Origin: an uncultured bacterium
Lineage (GTDB): Bacteria; Bacteroidota; Rhodothermia; Rhodothermales; UBA10348
NCBI GenBank assembly: GCA_943788505.1
Contig: CALSQR010000002.1
Coordinates: 1,067,213 to 1,131,212, forward strand
Length of the DNA stretch: 64,000 bases
Reading direction: 5' to 3'
Part shown: in pieces, positions 8,242 through 18,036 of the stretch
How positions within the stretch are numbered: position 1 is the stretch's first letter
How the letters are laid out: each line of letters begins with the position of its first letter
Made by a program: the position numbers and the translations under genes
Notes under the pieces: model-generated
Seen by the model: the letters and a program-made list of their open reading frames with translations, nothing else
Told to the model about the DNA's origin: nothing
Database searches by the model: none

Positions 8242-9463
8242 CATAGAGCTTCGACCACGGCAGCATTTCAATAGTGACGAGCGTACCCTCGCGCACATAG
8301 CCTCCCGCCTCGGGAAGATGGAGGATGCAGTTGGCCTGAACCACAGAACCATACAGATTGGATCGTTGTGGGCCCGTGTCTTTTACTCGAAGCACCCCTT
8401 CCTCATCCACTTCGGCAATCGCCCGAGTGAAAAAGTGGAGTCCATCAACCTTCTTTATCTCCTTCCCCAAGACAGCCTTGAGGGTTGGGTTGCCTGTTGG
8501 CGCACGGCCCGAAAGCCGCTCAATCAATGCTCGTCCATAGACCTCGAAACACATGGCAGACGAAACGGGATTACCAGGCAAGCCTAATAGCAGTGTGTTC
8601 CCTAGTCTCCCAAAAGCGAGCGGCTTACCCGGTCGTTGTCTGACCTTCCAAAAATCGAACACTGCTCCTGCGTCCCTGAGCACCTGTTTAACATGGTCAT
8701 GATCACCTACGGAAACACCGCCCGAAATCACGAGCAGGTCCACCCCTTTGGCCTCATCTATGGCGGCACGGATCAGGACAGGGTCGTCCGGCGCGTGCAC
8801 CCAGTTATCACACTTGGCGCCAGCCATAATGGCCTGTTCTCTCAAAGATGGCCCATTCGAGTTGCGGATTTGGCCTGGCCGCGGCTGTGCGGCCGGGAGA
8901 ACCACCTCATCTCCTGTTGAAAGGATCGCCACGATGGGCTGCCTGATTACAGGCACCGGATCAACGCCAAGGGTCGCTAACATGCCAATAATAGCCGGTG
9001 TAATCCGTTCGCCCCCTGAAAAAACCTGGTCTCCCTTGGCTACATCCTCTCCTGCAGGCCTAACATGCTGTCCGGGCGTCGGCCCCTTTTTGAAGACAAC
9101 TCTCTCTCCCTCGCGAGAAGTAACCCACTCGACAGGCGCCACGGCGTCACATCCTTCTGGTGTAGGCGCACCTGTCATAATTTCAATACATGTGCCAGGG
9201 ACTACCTTGATAGTAGAAACCGCGCCGGCAGCAATATGGCCTATGTTTTCAAGATCTGTAGATTCGCTCTCGAAATCAGCTGCACGGACTGCAAAACCAT
9301 CCATAGCCGAACTCGCAAACGGCGGCACCGGTCCAGCCGATATAGTCGCGCCAGCCAACGTCCTGCCAAGAGCGTCTTTTAGGGGTATTTCTTCCACCGA
9401 AAGAGCGGAGGCTGCTGAAAGAACAGTTCCGAGGGCTTCGTGGAATGAAATGAATGTTCGCAT
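8228..9463 (-). CDS. moeA: Molybdopterin molybdenumtransferase MoeA
   Basis: 411 residues, the usual MoeA length. It shows DALGRTLA near the N-terminus, PPFASSAMDGFAVR at about 47-60, the domain-III motif SGGVSVGDHDHVKQVL and LGLPGNPVSSAMCFEVY, with the beta-barrel domain IV at the C-terminus. MoeA inserts molybdate into adenylylated molybdopterin, the last step of molybdenum cofactor synthesis in the cytoplasm. No other moa/mob gene is in the window, so it stands alone. It is convergent with the GntR gene (14-base overlap) and divergent from pgi with a 90-base gap. Confidence 0.95.
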   Translation of the reverse strand: MRTFISFHEALGTVLSAASALSVEEIPLKDALGRTLAGATISAGPVPPFASSAMDGFAVRAADFESESTDLENIGHIAAGAVSTIKVVPGTCIEIMTGAPTPEGCDAVAPVEWVTSREGERVVFKKGPTPGQHVRPAGEDVAKGDQVFSGGERITPAIIGMLATLGVDPVPVIRQPIVAILSTGDEVVLPAAQPRPGQIRNSNGPSLREQAIMAGAKCDNWVHAPDDPVLIRAAIDEAKGVDLLVISGGVSVGDHDHVKQVLRDAGAVFDFWKVRQRPGKPLAFGRLGNTLLLGLPGNPVSSAMCFEVYGRALIERLSGRAPTGNPTLKAVLGKEIKKVDGLHFFTRAIAEVDEEGVLRVKDTGPQRSNLYGSVVQANCILHLPEAGGYVREGTLVTIEMLPWSKLYASAP

Positions 9464-9553
9464 ACCTGAGAATCGGTATCGTTAATTTAAGCTGACAAGA
9501 TAGGCACGGCCTCGGTGGTCTTGCCCGTCCATACACACTCCTAGTGAGCCGCC

Positions 9554-10951
9554 ATGATCCGCCTAGATTCAGACCTTGTACTGCCCTTTATTGCTGACCA
9601 TCTCAGGGACGGGATGCACACACGTGCATCCGCAGCCCATCTTGCTGTTCTTCATGGAACTGGCCAAGGAAACGAGTGGCTTGGTTGGCAAAACATGTTG
9701 CGCCAGCCCAATGACGCTCTGCTTGAGGATATTGCTGCACTGGGAGAAGAAATTCGCGCTCGTGCAGACGTGCTCCTTTGTATCGGAATTGGTGGGTCGT
9801 ACTTGGGCGCCGAGGCTGTAATAAAGGCCTTGTCGCCCTATTTCTCATCGCCCATTGGCGCTGCGGGCGCCGTTGCTCCCGCTTCCCCATCTGCTATGGG
9901 TCAGGCACCTGGATCTGTGGGCGAAAACGCCTCATTGTTTGGGCCCGCTCCAGCGCGTCCTGCGGGAACGCCCACTGAGGTGGTTTTTGCGGGTCACCAT
10001 CTCTCGGGTCGCTACCTAGAGCAGTTGTTGTCCCATCTTGAGGGAAAGTCTGTGATGGTCAATGTGATTTCCAAAAGTGGGACCACCCTTGAGCCCGCGA
10101 TCGCATTCCGTATTGTTCGGCAATGGATGCAGAAACACTTCAAGGATGCTAGTTCCCGCATTATCGTTAGCACGGACCCTGAGCAGGGCGCCTTGCGCGA
10201 GTTGGCAAAAAAGGAGGGGTACCGCTCCTATGACATACCCGCAGATGTTGGAGGGCGTTTTTCTGTGCTCACTCCCGTCGGCCTCATCCCGATAGCCGCT
10301 GCTGGGTTTGACGTTCGCACGCTGTTTTATGGAGCGGTCGCACAGCAATCTGACATTGAAAAAGCGCCTGACAATATCGCGGTGAGCTATGCCGCCAACC
10401 GATATGCTCTCCACGAAAGTGGTTTTACTACAGAGGTGTTGTCTGTGTTTGAACCTCGCTTATCAGGCATCGGTGGGTGGTGGCAACAGCTTTTTGGCGA
10501 AAGCGAGGGGAAAGACAAGCGGGGAATATTTCCCGTCACATGTACCTTTTCCTCTGACCTACACTCCCTGGGACAATATTTACAGGAGGGGCGACGCAAC
10601 CTGATTGAGACGTTTCTAATGGTCGAAGATGATCGTGGGGGGTTGGCTATTCCTGGGGTGGCGACTTCCGACGGTACCCCCTGTGCTGATGGGCTAGATT
10701 TTGTTGCCGGGTTGTCCATGAGTGATGTAACAACAGCGGCTTTTGAGGGCACACGTAAGGCACATATTGCAGGCGGTGTTCCTGTTCAAACCTTACATAT
10801 CGATACGCTTTCTGAAGGGGATATCGGGCGCCTCATCCTGTTTTTTGAGCATGCAGTTGCCGTTGGTGGCTACCTGATGGGTATCAATCCGTTTGATCAA
10901 CCCGGTGTTGAGGCCTATAAACGGGAAATGTTTGCTCGGTTGGGCAGGTAA
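9554..10951 (+). CDS. pgi: Glucose-6-phosphate isomerase with an Ala/Pro-rich insertion
   Basis: 465 residues of the ~450-residue Bacillus-type Pgi. Motifs: GIGGSYLGAEA (78-88), ISKSGTTLEPAIAF, the signature LFGESEGKDKRG with the catalytic Glu, the late His region (VQTLHID) and the C-terminal Lys segment (QPGVEAYKREMF). It interconverts glucose-6-phosphate and fructose-6-phosphate in the cytoplasm. Odd feature: residues ~99-139 are a low-complexity Ala/Pro/Gly-rich insertion between an early helix and the strand EVVFAG, where related enzymes have only a short turn. The rest of the fold looks intact. Confidence 0.95.
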   Translation: MIRLDSDLVLPFIADHLRDGMHTRASAAHLAVLHGTGQGNEWLGWQNMLRQPNDALLEDIAALGEEIRARADVLLCIGIGGSYLGAEAVIKALSPYFSSPIGAAGAVAPASPSAMGQAPGSVGENASLFGPAPARPAGTPTEVVFAGHHLSGRYLEQLLSHLEGKSVMVNVISKSGTTLEPAIAFRIVRQWMQKHFKDASSRIIVSTDPEQGALRELAKKEGYRSYDIPADVGGRFSVLTPVGLIPIAAAGFDVRTLFYGAVAQQSDIEKAPDNIAVSYAANRYALHESGFTTEVLSVFEPRLSGIGGWWQQLFGESEGKDKRGIFPVTCTFSSDLHSLGQYLQEGRRNLIETFLMVEDDRGGLAIPGVATSDGTPCADGLDFVAGLSMSDVTTAAFEGTRKAHIAGGVPVQTLHIDTLSEGDIGRLILFFEHAVAVGGYLMGINPFDQPGVEAYKREMFARLGR

Positions 10952-11448
10952 ATTCCTGGTTTTTTGCGCACATGTTGAGTGTTGGCAACCCGTTAAAAGG
11001 ATGTGCGAAAGCATGATCTAGAAGAGGGCCTGTGGAAGGTCGTGGAAAAGGCCTCGGAAAAGGGGTGGCTCTCCACGCCCTTCCAACACCGACCCTACCG
11101 TGAGTCCAGTCTCTATCCTTATCCACAAAAAAAGTGTGGGTTACTGTGGAAATGTTAGAATCTGGCTAAAGGAGGTTTTTGATTCGTAGATAATCAGACT
11201 GATGTAGTTCACTTTGAGGACAACTCTCCACAATTGTGTACACATAGGTATGTCAATACGGGTTGATAACAAGGTTCTACACATATCCACACCCCCTACT
11301 ACTATCTACTATTATTTTAAAATCTTCTTATAGAAGAAGAAAGAGCCGTGGATGAGTGTTGATTAGTGATATTCCTCAATCGATTGGAGGGTTTTGATTG
11401 TGAGAGCACGTTTTCACGTTTACCTTTGTATCCGCTGCTCCACAACCC
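10952..11448. other. oriC: Gene-free region with DnaA boxes and DnaA-trio-like tract: candidate oriC
   Basis: About 500 bases without a credible gene. It holds one perfect DnaA box TTATCCACA (11119-11127) and near matches ATTTCCACA (minus, 11145-11153), CTCTCCACA (11224-11232) and ATATCCACA (11283-11291). The last box is followed directly by CCCCC and then CTACTACTATCTACTATTATT (11296-11316), which on the other strand reads as consecutive 3'-GAT-type DnaA-trios, then an A/T-only run and a TCTTCT-TATA-AGAAGA palindrome. Box, GC patch, trios and AT-rich stretch in this order match the basal unwinding element known from Bacillus subtilis. No dnaA gene is nearby, so this rests on sequence architecture alone. 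Confidence 0.6.
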
Positions 11449-11463
11449 GTGATAGAGATTTCC

Positions 11464-12303
11464 ATGATCAGACGAATCCTAGTTGCCCTCGACCCGGACA
11501 CTGACTCCAAAGTAGCTACCCAGTACGCGATTCGGATTGCTCGTGAAACAGGAGCCCGCATTACCGGGCTGGCTGTAGTCGATACAAAAACGATCGAGTC
11601 GAGTTCGAGGGGAGGGGGTATTGGTTCGATGTATTACGCCGAAAAGCTTCGAGAAAATCTTACTCAAGAAACTCGCGCATACGCTCAAAAGCTCATTACA
11701 GAATTTGAGCGGCACGTGGAAGGATCAGGCGTTGATCATATCGAAACCGTAGAAGAGGGTGTTCCATTCCAGCGAATTGTGGAAGATATGAAGGTGCATG
11801 ACCTGCTCGTTATGGGATGTGATCCGCACTTTTTTTATGGACACCCCAAACAGCGCACGAACACGATAGCTGGTGTTTTTCATAACACCATCGGTCCCAG
11901 TTTGATTGTCCCAAAAAAATTAAGGGAAATCAAAAAAGTGATTATTGCTTCGAATGGTGAAAACTCATCATCACGTGCCGTTCACCGATTCGTAGAGCAG
12001 GCTCCTTTCGGACGTGGTCTTGAAGTTGATGTTATGTATGTGCAAAGTCGGGATAATCCAGATGTTGAATTTCATCTTCAGATGATGAAAGAGTATCTGA
12101 CAGACCATGGATTTACCACTAGAGTAACCACGAAGGACGACCACAATAAAGGGCAGTGTATTATTGATCATGCAAAGGCAACTGATGCGGATCTGATTAT
12201 TACAGGGTCTACGACATCAAAAGGACTGACAGGATATCATCTTAGTAAAACCACCGATATCCTTTCCAACAATCAGGAAATTGCTGTTTACGTCCACCAT
12301 TAA
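11464..12303 (+). CDS. Universal stress protein, two UspA domains
   Basis: ATG at 11464 is preferred over a GTG at 11449 because MIRRILVALDPDTDS is the standard first beta strand of UspA. The 279 residues hold two Usp folds (about 1-145 and 155-279). Domain 1 has VMGCDPHFFYGH and VFHNTIGPSLIVP, domain 2 has ITGSTTSKGLTGYHLSKTTDIL, in the place of the G-x2-G-x9-G(S/T) nucleotide loop; spacing departs from the ATP-binding consensus in both. Usp proteins are cytoplasmic stress-response proteins, some binding ATP. It lies right of the candidate origin. Confidence 0.85.
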   Translation: MIRRILVALDPDTDSKVATQYAIRIARETGARITGLAVVDTKTIESSSRGGGIGSMYYAEKLRENLTQETRAYAQKLITEFERHVEGSGVDHIETVEEGVPFQRIVEDMKVHDLLVMGCDPHFFYGHPKQRTNTIAGVFHNTIGPSLIVPKKLREIKKVIIASNGENSSSRAVHRFVEQAPFGRGLEVDVMYVQSRDNPDVEFHLQMMKEYLTDHGFTTRVTTKDDHNKGQCIIDHAKATDADLIITGSTTSKGLTGYHLSKTTDILSNNQEIAVYVHH

Positions 12304-12328
12304 GCGGAAAGTTACGCCTATCCCATAT

Positions 12329-13609
12329 CTAACGGGGTAGCCAAGACGATATTTTCATTCTGTGTCCGTTTGTAGAAAGCCTAACTGCTCCTACTTCAGA
12401 GGTGGATAACACCTCTACACCCATTTGTTGTAGGCGGCTAACAACACTTGGATTAGGGTGACCGAAAGCATTATTGGTGCCAGCACTGATAACAGCACTG
12501 GTGGGTTGCACAGCGTTAAGAAAAAAGGAGGAGCTACTCGTTGATGAGCCATGGTGAGCCACCTTTAATACATCAGCCGAGAGTAGGGGAGTAAACTGCC
12601 TAACTAATAAATCTTCCGTTTGCTGCTCAATATCACCGGTGAAAAGAATGCGGGTGGTTCCAAAAATGACTAACAACACTACTGAATCATTATTGTCATC
12701 ACCTAGGTCTGTAGGGTGTAAAACATAGACTCGATAGGAAGAAGACTGGTTGTTGTTTGGTTCACTGTTTATCAGATGCTGTCCTCTTCGCACTCTTTTT
12801 TTGGATGAAATATTCCTTGAAATACCCTCGGTAATAAACGCGGCCATGAGCGTGAAAGAACCGACAGATTCTACCAAAACAGGTAACCCTCCCGTATGAT
12901 CTCGATCGCCATGAGACAGTAAAACGGCAGGCTTTCCTCGTATTGAACGCTTCGTGAGCTCTCTTTTAAGAATGGCTGCAGCCTTCGCGCCTGGGCCGGT
13001 ATCAACGATGAGTACCCTGCGGTCTGGAAAATGAATCAGAGCAGAATCTCCTTGACCCACATCGAGAAAGGTCGCGCGTAGCCGAGGCCCAGGAAGGAAT
13101 AGGAAGCAGGCACTGATAAATAGGCATACACAACTGATCCACCGCACTTTCCACCCTGCGTGCAAAAAAGGTAAAAGGAGGGCCGAACACATCGCGATGG
13201 AGATAGGCACCACAAGTGTCCTTCCGGCTTCTAAAACAGGGAGCAACTCTGCAGAGCTCATAATTAGGCTCCCATTAATCAACAGACCCATCATCCACGA
13301 AGCTAGTTGATTCAATACTTCAATAGAGAAAGGAGTCAGCAAGGCCAGAACAGAGAGGGAGAGGGCCAGGCTCGCAACAGGAATCAACACGGGGCTAGAG
13401 AGAAGAGTCACGAGAGGAACGAAACCGATATGCCACAAGATGGCCGGTGCCGATGCTAGTGAGGCACAGCTAGAGATAATAAAAGCTGCCTTGAAACGCT
13501 CTTTTTTCTGACGAGACTTCCGGGTTATGCGTAGACCAGATGCAATACCACCAACAGCCAAAAACGACAAATGCATTCCAACTGAATAAACATCGTCTGG
13601 TCGGATCAT
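12329..13609 (-). pseudogene. comEC: ComEC/Rec2, 3' part (competence helices plus metallo-hydrolase domain)
   Basis: 426 codons from the first ATG after an in-frame TAG at 13667-13669. The frame is continuous with the upstream part: the 19 codons between (13610-13666) extend the ComEC pattern, ending in SFSTALFILV and MHLSFLAVGG. It contains the rest of the competence membrane domain (several helices), then the metallo-beta-lactamase-like domain with SHGDRDHTGG, LLFTGDIE and VAHHGSSTS. In ComEC these parts form the inner-membrane channel and a probable nuclease for DNA uptake. Without its N-terminal half this piece is unlikely to work alone. Confidence 0.85.
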
Positions 13610-13666
13610 TACTAGGATAAAAAGCGCTGTACTAAATGATGATTCAAGTGTGCGCGGGCGGGAAGC

Positions 13667-14716
13667 CTAGAGGGAAAGAATGAAGCAACAGGTCATAACC
13701 CATGCCCTAAAAACAGAGGGGCCCCAACCGACGAGTGTGGCAAACAAGAAGCAGCCCACCATCATTAAGACAGTGCCCATCGATCGGCGCAGAGATGGGT
13801 GGACGGGTAACCTGTGTACGAGGCCCTTCACTCCAAGGGAAAGCAAGGTTACCACGATTCCAAAGTGAAGACCTGAAACAGCGAGAAGATGAATGACACC
13901 ACTTTGGATGAAAGCTTCCCGTATTGCCGGATCAATTAGGTGTCTCCGGCCCAGTACCATAGCCTCAACTAAGGCGGCAGCCTCCTCTGCAAACCGCGTC
14001 GTTATCCTCCTTGAAATGTGTTCCTGAATAGTCCTGGTACCCAGCCTGCTTAATAGGGGGTGATCATGGACCACAATCAGGAGTGCTGGGATATCACTAA
14101 TCAGGTCGGCTGAATTGGGTCTTCGCTTGACAAAATATGGATCGTGAGGATTTCGAGGCGGGTAGATTGGCCTAGGTCGGAAGTCAAACAACACCAGGTC
14201 GCCCGAATGAATGGCCGAAGAATCAACCAGGGACATGGTGAATACAGCGAGCCGAACAGGAGCTATCCGATCTGCCAGTGTGTGTCCCGTACGAACACTA
14301 AGTCCAACAGCAGAAGGCGTGCTTGCCTCCGCGGCTCTACCCTGGACGATTGGTCGTTGTGGCCATTTCAAAGAGGAAAACCCCACAGTGTCCTGGGACG
14401 TAACGACCGACAGGTCACCGGCAGACCACGACGGAATGCCTGTGGTTAGATATGGGGCGCCAGCCTCAAGAAGCAGTTCTGTTTTCTGGTTGTCTGCCAA
14501 AGAGCGGGCGCCCACCATCAACAGCAAGGCCGCCAACACAATGCGAAACATGGCTGAACTAACCACAAACAGAAATACACAAGGCACAAATACCACCCAC
14601 CACCCACTAACAGAGCCAAGAACAGAAAAGAAGGCAACCACAAGCAGCCGAACCGGCTGGGAAACAGAGTTGGGTTGATGGTTCATACCCATCTTGACCC
14701 GTATTACGAATAGCAA
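13667..14716 (-). pseudogene. comEC: ComEC/Rec2, 5' part, ended by in-frame TAG
   Basis: 349 codons up to TAG. The N-terminus has closely spaced hydrophobic helices (about 20-75), then the soluble DUF4131-like beta domain, then the start of the competence domain with LAVSGLHFGIVVTLLSLG and GWGPSVFRAWVM, the motifs that open the ComEC permease. The stop falls just after VFRAWVMTCCFILSL; in intact ComEC the chain continues, and here the continuation is present in the same frame. A single C-to-T change (CAG to TAG) would explain it. Start is uncertain: ATGs at 14716, 14692 and 14686 are all possible. Confidence 0.85.
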
Positions 14717-14760
14717 TAACCTGTTTACTGTAAAACCTTGCCCAAGACAAGCACTGTGGA

Positions 14761-14792
14761 TTGTATTCGTCTTTGTAGAGGGGTATTCTTTG
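14761..14792 (+). promoter_or_regulatory. Weak candidate promoter for nusB
   Basis: TTG at 14761-14763 followed 20 bases later by TATTCTTTG (14784-14792), which resembles TAnnTTTG with one extra base. It lies about 80 bases before the nusB ATG. Supported by pattern only. Confidence 0.3.
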
Positions 14793-14870
14793 ACGCGGGG
14801 CTATTTTATGCCCAGGCATCACCACACTGGCAATTCTGAAGACCGTTTTTTGACAGGCTGACCCGAAGAG

Positions 14871-15359
14871 ATGAGTAGCAGAAGAGAAGCACGCGAACGA
14901 GCCTTGCAGGCCTTATATGCGTTCACCGTTGGTGGTGACGATGCGGATCATGTTATCGAAACGATTATTGATGATTCGATGGGAAACGACAAGGTAGCAC
15001 GGGATTTTGCCAAAAAGCTTTTCCTGAAGTCGCTGGACACAACCGAGCTAGCCGACGAGTTGGTCAGTAGCTACACCAAAAACTGGGAACTGTCCAGAAT
15101 TGCCCTGGTCGACCGGCTCTTGTTGCGTTTGGCCATCTGCGAAATGATACACTTCAAGGACATTCCGCCGAAGGTTTCAATTAACGAAGCCATAGAGGTC
15201 TCCAAGCGATTCAGCACAGAGAAAAGCGGGCAGTTCATTAACGGAATCTTGGATGCAGTGCTGATAGACTTGCACAAACAAGGTAAACTCAACAAAAAGG
15301 GTCGCGGCCTCATAGGAATGGAAGCACTCCTAGGAAAGAAGCCAGAAGCGGATGGATGA
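14871..15359 (+). CDS. nusB: Transcription antitermination factor NusB
   Basis: 162 residues. N-terminal SRREARERALQALYAF is the RNA-binding helix of NusB; the C-terminal half has the family core RIALVDRLLLRLAICEM, PPKVSINEAIEVSKRFS and FINGILDAV. NusB with NusE/S10 binds boxA of rRNA leaders and keeps RNA polymerase from terminating early. A purine-rich GAAGAG lies just before the ATG. The C-terminal ~20 residues are a basic extension. It is followed after 43 bases by a phosphatase gene in the same direction. Confidence 0.95.
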   Translation: MSSRREARERALQALYAFTVGGDDADHVIETIIDDSMGNDKVARDFAKKLFLKSLDTTELADELVSSYTKNWELSRIALVDRLLLRLAICEMIHFKDIPPKVSINEAIEVSKRFSTEKSGQFINGILDAVLIDLHKQGKLNKKGRGLIGMEALLGKKPEADG

Positions 15360-15402
15360 TGCTCCGCCTTGACCAGATTATAAACCTCGAAACACACTCA
15401 GA

Positions 15403-16059
15403 ATGGGACTGATAGCCATTGGCGACATACATGGCTGTGCGATCACGATGGACGCACTGTTGGATCGGATACAACCAGGTCCTGATGATACCCTGATTTT
15501 CATTGGGGACTATATCGATCGTGGCCCAGACTCAAAAGGTGTGATCGACAGGCTCATACGCCTGCGAGAAGAACAGGAGTGCGTTTTCCTGCGAGGCAAT
15601 CACGAAGAGCTTCTCTTGGGATATTTGGATCGTGGAGAATATGATCTTTGGGCCATCAACGGGGGTATCACCACTCTCGGCAGTTATGGTTCGCAAGGTG
15701 ATGGGTCAACCATACCACAAGATCACGAGCAATTTATCAGGGATACAATCCTTTACCACGAGACAGAGGAGTTTCTCTTTGTGCATGCGGGCATACGGCC
15801 CACGCTCTCAGTTGCTGATAATCTTGCTGAATCGGATCCCATGGTATTTTTGTGGGAACGAGGCCACATGAAGGCCCCTAATCCACCGTGGGAAAAAACC
15901 GTTGTTTGTGGACACACGCCCGTTTCGGTTCCGATGGATGAGCCCCATCTGATTAACATTGACACCGGGTGTGTATTCTACACACACCCAACACTTGGTC
16001 ACCTTACGTCGGTTCGATTGCCCGAGCGAGATTACTTGTCAATTCCCTTTATGGGCTGA
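15403..16059 (+). CDS. Metallophosphoesterase, serine/threonine protein phosphatase (PrpA-like)
   Basis: 218 residues with the full PPP-type metal site: GDIHG (7-11), GDYIDRG (35-41), RGNHE (64-68), VHAGIRP and CGHTP. This pattern is that of the small bacterial PP2A-like phosphatases (PrpA/PrpB, ApaH relatives), which use two metal ions to remove phosphate from proteins or small phosphoesters in the cytoplasm. It follows nusB closely and may be cotranscribed. Whether it acts on proteins or on diadenosine polyphosphates cannot be told from motifs. Confidence 0.9.
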   Translation: MGLIAIGDIHGCAITMDALLDRIQPGPDDTLIFIGDYIDRGPDSKGVIDRLIRLREEQECVFLRGNHEELLLGYLDRGEYDLWAINGGITTLGSYGSQGDGSTIPQDHEQFIRDTILYHETEEFLFVHAGIRPTLSVADNLAESDPMVFLWERGHMKAPNPPWEKTVVCGHTPVSVPMDEPHLINIDTGCVFYTHPTLGHLTSVRLPERDYLSIPFMG

Positions 16060-16147
16060 CCATTCTCGGGGCGCGGCGTAGAAGCGCAAGACACTATCGG
16101 CCAGATCTCGGCCAGTTCTCGACCAGTGCGGCAACCGGCGGGTGGGC

Positions 16148-16729
16148 TTAGAGCGCGATCCAAAAACCCAGGCGCACAGCAGGACGAGTAATCCCAGATT
16201 CTAATACCCACGCCAAACGATGATTTCGAGCGCGGGTAAACCGAAGGAAGGGCTCAAGTACCAACTCAAACCGACGGTTACGATCTTCCGCGGATTCGTC
16301 CGGTGAAAAAGAGAGACCCGGACCCGCCCGAAATCCGAGGTCCAAATCAAAACCGCGATAGGCTGCGTTTCCCACAAGGCGCTCAAACCCAAAGAGGCGA
16401 AGGGAAAGCCCCGGCATCAGCACCACTCTCGCCTGTCGTGATGTTTCATTCCAGAGGGGCTCGATGTCGGCGAGGACCAATAGTTCGCGTGTAAAAAGTG
16501 CCCGGGCTGAAACCGTGCCCAACTCTATTCCGCGGCCTTTAACCATGCCAATGGCGAACTGGATCTGCCGCCCAACAGGAGCCCTTCGGATGCGCTTTGA
16601 CTCGCTGACAACCTCACCAGGCGGCCCATCTTCCGACTGAGCCTTGGCTGATGGTGTGGCGAACAGAGCCAAGAGCAGGACCCAAAGGAGCCCATTGGTT
16701 GCCAGGCGTGCCTGCCGACACGTCGTCAT
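16148..16729 (-). CDS. Putative outer-membrane protein, unknown function
   Basis: The start is placed at 16729 where MTTCRQARLATNGLLWVLLLALFATPSAKAQ gives a signal peptide; the longer frame to 16840 adds a basic tail without signal. The mature ~165 residues alternate polar and hydrophobic residues in short strands and end in a hydrophobic strand (VRLGFWIAL), as expected for a small beta-barrel. No family recognised. Divergent from ychF. Confidence 0.6.
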   Translation of the reverse strand: MTTCRQARLATNGLLWVLLLALFATPSAKAQSEDGPPGEVVSESKRIRRAPVGRQIQFAIGMVKGRGIELGTVSARALFTRELLVLADIEPLWNETSRQARVVLMPGLSLRLFGFERLVGNAAYRGFDLDLGFRAGPGLSFSPDESAEDRNRRFELVLEPFLRFTRARNHRLAWVLESGITRPAVRLGFWIAL

Positions 16730-16875
16730 ATTCAGGGAGTCTTTACTTGAGGTCAGAAACAAATCGCCTCTGCGGGGTTTACCGAGCGTTTTTATCGTGA
16801 TTTGCCGCCTCCAAGGTCGAAATTGAGCCAGGAGAGACACAACCGGTCACGACTTCAGAAATATAGGCAGAAACC

Positions 16876-17970
16876 ATGGCCCTTCGTTGTGGCATTGTAG
16901 GACTTCCCAATGTTGGCAAGTCCACCCTTTTCAACGCACTCAGTCAGGCGGGGGCCGAATCGGCCAACTACCCGTTTTGCACAATTGAGCCCAATGTGGG
17001 CATGGTATCGGTTCCGGATGAGAGGCTGGACCGCTTGGCGGCCATCAACAAGTCCCTCAAATCGGTACCGACTACGATAGAATTCGTGGACATTGCTGGT
17101 CTCGTGGCTGGTGCTTCGAAGGGCGAGGGATTGGGAAATCAGTTCTTGGGCCATATTCGGGAAGTCGATGCAATTGTGCATGTTGTGCGCTGCTTCGATG
17201 ACGAAAATGTTGTCCATGTTTCAGGAAAGGTAGACCCGACCAGTGACATTGAAGTCATCGAGACCGAACTACTTCTCAAGGATCTCGATGCTGTCGAAAA
17301 GCGAATCGACCGGACCAAAAAGGCAGCGAAAGGCGGAGACAAGAAGGTAAAGGACGAGCTTGCCTTCTATGAAAACCTACTAGGGTGGCTTTCTGACGGC
17401 AAGCCGGTTCGCGGGCTGGACACCAACGAACAGGAGCTTATTTGGCTTAAATCTTTGTTTCTCCTGAGCGCCAAGCCTGTTTTGTATGCGGCGAATGTGA
17501 GTGAAGCGGATGTTCACGATGGCAACGAGTATGTCGAGCGTGTTCGCGAGATCGCAGCAGAAGAGGGTGCAGGCGTCGTTATTGTTTCAGCAGAAATCGA
17601 GGCCCAGATTGCAGAACTGGATGAGGAAGAAAAAGAGATGTTCCTCGAGGAAATGGGACTAGAAGCATCGGGTTTGGACCGACTGATTCGAGCAGCCTAC
17701 GACCTACTGGGGCTGATCACGTTCTTCACGGCAGGCCCCAAGGAAACCCGGGCGTGGACCGTGACACGCGGCTCAAAGGCGCCTCGCGCAGCCGGACAGA
17801 TCCACACAGACTTTGAGAGGGGGTTCATCCGGGCAGAGACGATCAAGTATGATGACTACATCCAGCACAACGGTGAATCAGGAGCCAGGGACTCGGGTGT
17901 TCTTCGCTCAGAAGGAAAGGAATATGTTGTCGTAGATGGTGACGTGATCCTGTTTCGGTTCAACGTCTAG
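16876..17970 (+). CDS. ychF: Redox-regulated GTPase/ATPase YchF (OLA1 family)
   Basis: 364 residues, the usual YchF length. G1 [14 protein letters not shown] at about 7-20, then [11 protein letters not shown]3 [20 protein letters not shown], an inserted coiled coil (about 125-200) and the C-terminal TGS domain ([35 protein letters not shown]). YchF binds ATP in preference to GTP, associates with ribosomes and responds to oxidative stress. The unusual nucleotide preference is a known family property, not something read here. Confidence 0.97.
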   Translation: MALRCGIVGLPNVGKSTLFNALSQAGAESANYPFCTIEPNVGMVSVPDERLDRLAAINKSLKSVPTTIEFVDIAGLVAGASKGEGLGNQFLGHIREVDAIVHVVRCFDDENVVHVSGKVDPTSDIEVIETELLLKDLDAVEKRIDRTKKAAKGGDKKVKDELAFYENLLGWLSDGKPVRGLDTNEQELIWLKSLFLLSAKPVLYAANVSEADVHDGNEYVERVREIAAEEGAGVVIVSAEIEAQIAELDEEEKEMFLEEMGLEASGLDRLIRAAYDLLGLITFFTAGPKETRAWTVTRGSKAPRAAGQIHTDFERGFIRAETIKYDDYIQHNGESGARDSGVLRSEGKEYVVVDGDVILFRFNV

Positions 17971-18036
17971 GTTGAGAAATTTGGCGGAGCCCTTAGCCTC
18001 GGCAGGTTCTAGGGCTTCGTGGCCAACCGTCTACCC

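Noticed and set aside
8748-9485. 245-codon plus-strand ORF
   Set aside because: Entirely antisense to moeA, which has all its family motifs.
13667-13669. TAG in comEC as recoded amber (for example pyrrolysine)
   Set aside because: Other intact genes in the window, such as ychF and the integrase, end in TAG, and no pyl genes or insertion element are seen.
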